This document shows, one piece after another, positions 60,645 to 64,000 of a stretch of 64,000 nt of DNA. The stretch is from Clostridium sp. AM34-11AC (GTDB lineage: Bacteria; Bacillota; Clostridia; Lachnospirales; Lachnospiraceae): contig NZ_QWGL01000016.1 of assembly GCF_003435375.1 (NCBI RefSeq), positions 9,005-73,004 of the forward strand, given 5' to 3'. Under the pieces are notes generated by a model. It had not been told where the DNA came from, did not search any database, and worked only from the letters and a program-made list of their open reading frames with translations. The stretch's first letter is position 1, and the number at the start of each line of letters is the position of its first letter. Made by a program: the position numbers and the translations under genes.

Positions 60645-60723
60645 AGTGTTCAGACCTGAGCATTCCCATATTTATGGATGATGCATATTCTAATATCAGA
60701 ACAAAGAAAGGAGACATCCGCAT

Positions 60724-60996
60724 ATGAATTGCAGAAATTCCGATCTGCCGGATACCGCTATGGCTCCGTCCTGCGACTGCGGCAGAAGTCTGTCTGATAT
60801 TTCCGGCCCGGGACCTGTTGTGCGTCCGGTGGCCAACTTTTGTTTTGACGACAATGATCCAAGATTCCCGATAGGAATGGGATATGTTCCGATGCAGATG
60901 TGGGGGACCATATATCCGTTAGCCAGAGGTTTTGTCCGGGGAACGATCTTCCCGTCCCTGGATCTTCCATTTGCTGTGGGGAGGTGCAGAAGATGA
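60724..60996 (+). CDS. cotJA: spore coat-associated protein CotJA
   Basis: This 90-residue protein carries the CotJA core GMGYVPMQMWGTIYPLARGFVRGTIFPSLDLPF in its second half. AAAGGAG precedes the ATG. CotJA with CotJB and CotJC forms an inner coat sub-complex in Bacillus. The first 35 residues are not conserved. Its stop overlaps the cotJB start (ATGA). No convincing sigma-E promoter was found upstream, though CATATTCT at 60684-60691 could be a -10. Confidence 0.92.
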   Translation: MNCRNSDLPDTAMAPSCDCGRSLSDISGPGPVVRPVANFCFDDNDPRFPIGMGYVPMQMWGTIYPLARGFVRGTIFPSLDLPFAVGRCRR

Positions 60997-61367
60997 GGGA
61001 AATGTATCGATGCAGCATGATGCCGGGAATGCCGGCAGAACCCATGCGTGACTCCCGCCTGTCAGCACAGAGTGCGATGCCTGCGTGCAGTACGTGCCAG
61101 AGTGCCGGGGGCATGGCCGTACAGGATAAAGAGCTGTTGATGCGTCAGATCATGGAAGCCGGTTTTGCGATGGATGACGTTGTCCTGTTCTTAGACACTC
61201 ATCCGGAAAATCAGGATGCACTGCGCTATTACAAAGCGGTCCGTGACATGCGTGACCAGTCCATGGCTGCCTATGAGAGGCGGTTTGGGCCGCTGAGATA
61301 CACCGATGTCACGTCCATGTCCTGGAACTGGGTAACTGAAAAATGGCCATGGGAAGGAGGATGCTAA
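60993..61367 (+). CDS. cotJB: spore coat protein CotJB
   Basis: This 124-residue protein has the CotJB pattern LLMRQIMEAGFAMDDVVLFLDTHPENQDALRYYK (about residues 47-80), then TSMSWNWVTEKWPWEGG at the C-terminus. The cysteine- and methionine-rich first 40 residues are an extension. The ATG at 60993 follows GGGGAGG. It lies 1 base before cotJC. Confidence 0.92.
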   Translation: MREMYRCSMMPGMPAEPMRDSRLSAQSAMPACSTCQSAGGMAVQDKELLMRQIMEAGFAMDDVVLFLDTHPENQDALRYYKAVRDMRDQSMAAYERRFGPLRYTDVTSMSWNWVTEKWPWEGGC

Positions 61368-61368
61368 G

Positions 61369-61992
61369 ATGTGGGTCTACGAAAAAAGATTGCAGTTTCC
61401 GGTAAATATAAAGGAACCGAATGCGAAGATGGCGCAGTTCATTATGAGCCAGTACGGTGGGCCAGACGGCGAGATGGGTGCGTCCATGCGTTATCTCTCC
61501 CAGCGCTACTCAATGCCGTATGGGGAGCAGAAAGCGGTTCTGACGGATATCGGAACGGAGGAGCTCGCCCATCTGGAGATCGTCGCGGCGATCGTTCACC
61601 AGCTCACAAGAAACTTAACAGCGGAGGAGCTGGAAGCGCAGGGATTCGGCCCGTACTATATCGACCATACCACGGGGATCTGGCCTCAGGCGGCTGGCGG
61701 TGTGCCCTTTAACGCCTGCGAGTTCCAGTCGAAGGGAGATCCGGTGACGGATCTCTTCGAGGACCTTGCAGCAGAACAGAAAGCCCGGAGCACCTACGAC
61801 AACATTCTTCGTGTCGTGACAGATCCCGATGTCTGCGAACCGATCCGTTTCTTAAGGAAGCGCGAGATCGTCCACTTCCAGCGTTTCGGAGAAGCTCTTC
61901 GCGGTCTTCAGGAGAAGCTGGACTCCAGAAACTTCTACGCCTTCAACCCGAGCTTCGATCCGCAGCCGGCTGCGGTGGGAAATTCACGGTAG
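61369..61992 (+). CDS. cotJC: manganese catalase CotJC
   Basis: This 207-residue protein is a di-manganese catalase of the spore coat. Helical metal-binding segments are visible: DIGTEELAHLEIVAAIVHQL (about residues 60-80) and FLRKREIVHFQRFGEALRGL, which carry the expected Glu/His ligands. The N-terminus MWVYEKRLQFPVNI is typical of CotJC. GGAGG lies before the ATG. It completes the cotJABC operon, with a terminator 9 bases after the stop. Confidence 0.95.
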   Translation: MWVYEKRLQFPVNIKEPNAKMAQFIMSQYGGPDGEMGASMRYLSQRYSMPYGEQKAVLTDIGTEELAHLEIVAAIVHQLTRNLTAEELEAQGFGPYYIDHTTGIWPQAAGGVPFNACEFQSKGDPVTDLFEDLAAEQKARSTYDNILRVVTDPDVCEPIRFLRKREIVHFQRFGEALRGLQEKLDSRNFYAFNPSFDPQPAAVGNSR

Positions 61993-62000
61993 AAGAATAG

Positions 62001-62055
62001 AAAAAGAGATCCCGTTCCTTTTCCATAAAATTTATGGGAGGAAGGGATCTCTTTT
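62001..62055 (+). terminator. intrinsic terminator after cotJABC
   Basis: AAAAAGAGATCCC pairs with GGGATCTCTTTT, with additional pairing CCATAAA/TTTATGG in the loop. As the DUF1540 gene ends 22 bases beyond, it may work in both directions. Confidence 0.9.
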
Positions 62056-62076
62056 CTCGTCAAACATCAGACCGGA

Positions 62077-62247
62077 CTACATCTTGCACTGGAAGGAATC
62101 ACAGTCGGTACATTCCTTTTTTGTAGGATTGAGTTCATGCGTTCCTACATGGATACGGTCTAAGGTGCAGTAATCCACATTTTCCGCATGATGCACGCAG
62201 TTATGGATCGAGCACTGGATGCTGTCGTTCTTTTCCTGATTCATCAT
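62077..62247 (-). CDS. DUF1540 small cysteine-rich protein
   Basis: This 56-residue protein fits DUF1540: CSIHNCVHHAENVDYCTLDRIHVG then CTDCDSFQC. Four to six cysteines with histidines suggest metal binding. It has two adjacent ATG codons after GGTGGTGAG. It is too short to stand out by length but has a good start and a clear family match. The function of the family is not known; it is common in Clostridia. Confidence 0.85.
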   Translation of the reverse strand: MMNQEKNDSIQCSIHNCVHHAENVDYCTLDRIHVGTHELNPTKKECTDCDSFQCKM

Positions 62248-62370
62248 TTCTCACCACCTTTTTCTGGGATGGTATCAGTATAACCGGACGGCAGAAAATG
62301 ATGCTGGAAGAAAATGACAGGAACTTATGCGACGGTCTGAAAAAAGCCATTTCACCCGGAATCCAATAAC

Positions 62371-62787
62371 TTAAGCATTTCCTGTTTTCTTATAGGAACC
62401 GGAAAAATATTTCATGATATCACGTCTCGTGATAATTCCGATAAAGGATTTATTGTCATCGAGTACCGGGACGAAGTTCTGCTGCATCGCCTTATCCAGC
62501 AGATCTTCCATCTTTGCTCCGGCGTTTACCGGGCTGTTGTCCTGACGGCGCTTTACCTCCATGACGGAGATCAGCTCCATATCCTTTAAACTCTGGTTCA
62601 GATGGCTCTTCATGTACCAGAGCAGATCACCTTCTGTCAGCGTTCCCGCATACCGTCCCTGCTTTGTGAGAATCGGCAGGGCGGAATAGCCGTGCGCCTC
62701 CATCAGGTCGATCGCTTCTCTGAGGTTCGCGTCGGAATAAATAAATGCCACATCATTCTTTGGTGTTAGAAAAAACAGAATATTCAT
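62371..62787 (-). CDS. CBS-domain pair protein
   Basis: This 138-residue protein consists of two CBS motifs (residues about 5-60 and 72-130; NLREAIDLMEAHGYSALPILTKQGRYAGTLTEGDLLW and KMEDLLDKAMQQNFVPVLDDNKSFIGIITRRDIMKYF). Such pairs bind adenine nucleotides and act as sensors. There is no attached catalytic domain. AAGGAGAG precedes the start. It lies 11 bases after the LUD gene and is co-transcribed with it. Confidence 0.93.
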   Translation of the reverse strand: MNILFFLTPKNDVAFIYSDANLREAIDLMEAHGYSALPILTKQGRYAGTLTEGDLLWYMKSHLNQSLKDMELISVMEVKRRQDNSPVNAGAKMEDLLDKAMQQNFVPVLDDNKSFIGIITRRDIMKYFSGSYKKTGNA

Positions 62788-62798
62788 GTGTCTCTCCT

Positions 62799-63392
62799 TT
62801 AATATCCAAGATCTTCATTGATAAATACCATTTCAACTTCCATTCCGGTACAGGGGCGTTCTAAGATCAGAATCGCGTTACAGATCCTTTCCGGACTATT
62901 GCAGTCATAGCACTTTTTGTCATCGGACACGACGCAGGGAGTCTTCTTGTTAAAACGCGCCGCGTTCTTTGGACAGGCGATATTTCGCGCGCGATCCATT
63001 GCGGAGGACAGATCCGGCGCGATTTTATTTTTCCCGATCACATAGTATACTCGTTTCGGTCCAAATAAGCTCTCGGAAAGACGGTTTCCGGTTCCGTCGA
63101 TGTTGATGATCTGGCCGGTCGCGGCAGCCGCGTTGGCACTCAGGATATATACGGTGGAATCTTTCGCCTTGATCCTTGCATCCGGTCCCTGTTCCCAGTG
63201 CCAGATCACTTCGTTGTCTTTTCCGAGGACCTCAAAGAGATTCATCTCTTTTGCGGTGATAGAGCCGCCAAAGCCGACCTTCTCGCCCTTGATCTGGTTA
63301 CTCAGATAAGCGGCAGCTTCCTCCTTTGTCTCGAAATATGATGTATGAAAACGATGGTTTTCAAAGTTCTTTTTTAATACTGCGTAATCCAT
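62799..63392 (-). CDS. LUD-domain protein (lactate utilisation-like)
   Basis: This 197-residue protein matches the LUD/YkgG (DUF162) family: EEAAAYLSNQIKGEKVGFGGSITAKEMNLFEVL and GTGNRLSESLFGPKRVYYVIGKNKIAPDLSSAMDRARN. Two C-terminal cysteine pairs (CYDCNSPERIC) may bind metal. It stands alone, without LutA/LutB partners, so a role in lactate oxidation is not supported by context. It is followed by a CBS gene. GAAGGAGG precedes the ATG. Confidence 0.9.
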   Translation of the reverse strand: MDYAVLKKNFENHRFHTSYFETKEEAAAYLSNQIKGEKVGFGGSITAKEMNLFEVLGKDNEVIWHWEQGPDARIKAKDSTVYILSANAAAATGQIINIDGTGNRLSESLFGPKRVYYVIGKNKIAPDLSSAMDRARNIACPKNAARFNKKTPCVVSDDKKCYDCNSPERICNAILILERPCTGMEVEMVFINEDLGY

Positions 63393-63534
63393 AAGTTCTC
63401 GATGTTCCTCCTTCGGGTACAGGCGGCAGCCGCCGCCGGGTCAGTGGCGCAAAAACCGGTCCAAAAGAAGCAGCGGATCAGCTTTTTCTTGCGTAAATAG
63501 AGTCATGATACTTCACCATGACTCGTCTATTGAC

Positions 63535-63543
63535 ATTATAGCA
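63535..63543 (-). promoter_or_regulatory. extended -10 promoter of the LUD-CBS operon
   Basis: TGCTATAAT on the minus strand (TATAAT at 63535-63540). No good -35 is present, which is compatible with an extended -10. Confidence 0.6.
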
Positions 63544-63665
63544 TAAATTGTAACAAAAAGAGGAAAGAAAACATGAATTATTTGTGAAAAAAATTGAAAT
63601 AAGTCATAGCGTATGGAAATAGGTTTCGGTCTGGAGTTCTTTGGATGGGTGATTTTGATATCATA

Positions 63666-63769
63666 TTGACATTTAAAAAAAAATAGAATATGATGTAGGC
63701 AGCTAAGAAATGTGGTGAACTTTTCTCATGCGACGCAAAAACCCCAGAGGCTGCCACCTCTGGGGTTTT
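63666..63769 (+). ncRNA. candidate small RNA with promoter and terminator
   Basis: A near-consensus promoter, TTGACA (63666-63671), a 17-base spacer and TATGAT (63689-63694), is followed about 43 bases later by a strong terminator pairing AAAACCCCAGAGG with CCTCTGGGGTTTT (63737-63769). The predicted transcript would be about 70 bases (start near 63701). No plausible peptide with a ribosome binding site ends before the hairpin. No similarity to a known RNA was recognised. Confidence 0.5.
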
Positions 63770-63798
63770 CTTGTATTAATGAAAACTATGATAGATAT

Positions 63799-63834
63799 AA
63801 AAAAAGAAGCTGTATGGAAGTTCCATACAGCTTC
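63799..63834 (-). terminator. terminator after the tRNA genes
   Basis: A perfect hairpin GAAGCTGTATGGAA / TTCCATACAGCTTC is followed on the minus strand by T7. It begins 2 bases after the 3' end of tRNA-Glu. Confidence 0.9.
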
Positions 63835-63835
63835 A

Positions 63836-63907
63836 TGACCTGTCCGGGAATCGAACCCGGGTTTACGCCGTGAGAGGGCGTCGTCTTGACCGCTTGACCA
63901 ACAGGCC
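63836..63907 (-). tRNA. tRNA-Glu (anticodon CTC)
   Basis: A 72-base cloverleaf on the minus strand: acceptor GGCCTGT/ACAGGTC with discriminator A, anticodon stem ACGCC/GGCGT with loop CTCTCAC giving anticodon CTC, and T-arm GGGTTCGATTCCC. CCA is not encoded. Confidence 0.95.
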
Positions 63908-63911
63908 GGAA

Positions 63912-63985
63912 TCGAGGCGACAAGATTCGAACTTGCGACCTCTGCGTCCCGAACGCAGCGCTCTACCAAACTGAGCCACGCCTCG
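63912..63985 (-). tRNA. tRNA-Pro (anticodon CGG)
   Basis: A 74-base cloverleaf on the minus strand: acceptor CGAGGCG/CGCCTCG with discriminator A, anticodon stem CTGCG/CGCAG with loop TTCGGGA giving anticodon CGG, and T-loop TTCGAAT. CCA is not encoded. It lies 4 bases upstream of tRNA-Glu and is probably co-transcribed with it. Confidence 0.95.
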
Positions 63986-64000
63986 ATGTTCTTGAACGTT

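Noticed and set aside
60661..60700. Sigma-E promoter before cotJA
   Set aside because: CATATTCT is a possible -10 but the only CATA-type -35 is at 11-base spacing, which is too short.

Overview
The window looks like a chromosomal segment of an endospore-forming, roughly 50% GC Clostridia of the Lachnospiraceae (Clostridium cluster XIVa) type. It carries sporulation loci (spoIIIAA-AH, spoIVB, spoIID, a SpoIIQ-like gene, cotJABC), a rubrerythrin, a TAXI-type TRAP transporter, a T-box leader, LexA-type GAACN4GTTC sites, and tRNA genes without encoded CCA. No search could be run, so names rest on motifs, length and gene order.

Layout. 0.3-3.5 kb: OmpR-type response regulator, acetyltransferase, rlmH, DUF4272 gene. 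3.8-5.1 kb: hom. 5.2-11.3 kb: the eight-gene spoIIIA operon and an Asp23 gene. 11.3-12.3 kb: a lipoprotein gene on the other strand, which splits asp23 from nusB. 12.7-23.4 kb: nusB-xseA-xseB-ispA-dxs-tlyA-nadK-argR-recN-spoIVB. 23.5-31.2 kb: aroD (minus), then a TAXI TRAP operon followed by its probable LytS/LytTR two-component system. 31.3-37.2 kb: DnaJ-like chaperone, Rpn-type nuclease, ilvE, an MFS carrier overlapping a LysR gene. 37.4-45.6 kb: amino-acid and sulfur metabolism (cysteine desulfidase, LysR, glutaminase, AGCS symporter, Rrf2 regulator, cysK), then rubrerythrin. 45.6-49.4 kb: accessory block with IS1182 remnants, an AbiE toxin-antitoxin pair and a frameshifted IS1380 transposase. 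49.4-58.4 kb: DUF436 gene, pncB, ileS with a T-box leader, glgP. 58.4-64 kb: spoIID, spoIIQ-like, cotJABC, DUF1540, CBS and LUD genes, a candidate small RNA, tRNA-Glu and tRNA-Pro.

The strongest non-genic signal is a dispersed family of about 133 bp palindromic elements with GTAACTRTTCAGTA ends. Three copies have perfect 8 bp target duplications and one has 7/8. They are MITE-like and probably mobilised by an IS66-type transposase. Copies sit against a promoter -35, a promoter -10 and a stop codon. A second repeat family (two copies, about 137 bp) folds into several hairpins ending in an intrinsic terminator, with compensatory changes between copies, which suggests a structured RNA. One of these copies, another inverted-repeat element and a short MITE-end hairpin are all stacked in the roughly 750 nt leader of ileS around its T-box.

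Other points to check: a hairpin that covers the spoIID ribosome binding site only on read-through transcripts, because the candidate sigma-E promoter lies in its 5' arm; a 21 bp-spaced direct repeat upstream of the TRAP operon; and the absence of spo0A after spoIVB.
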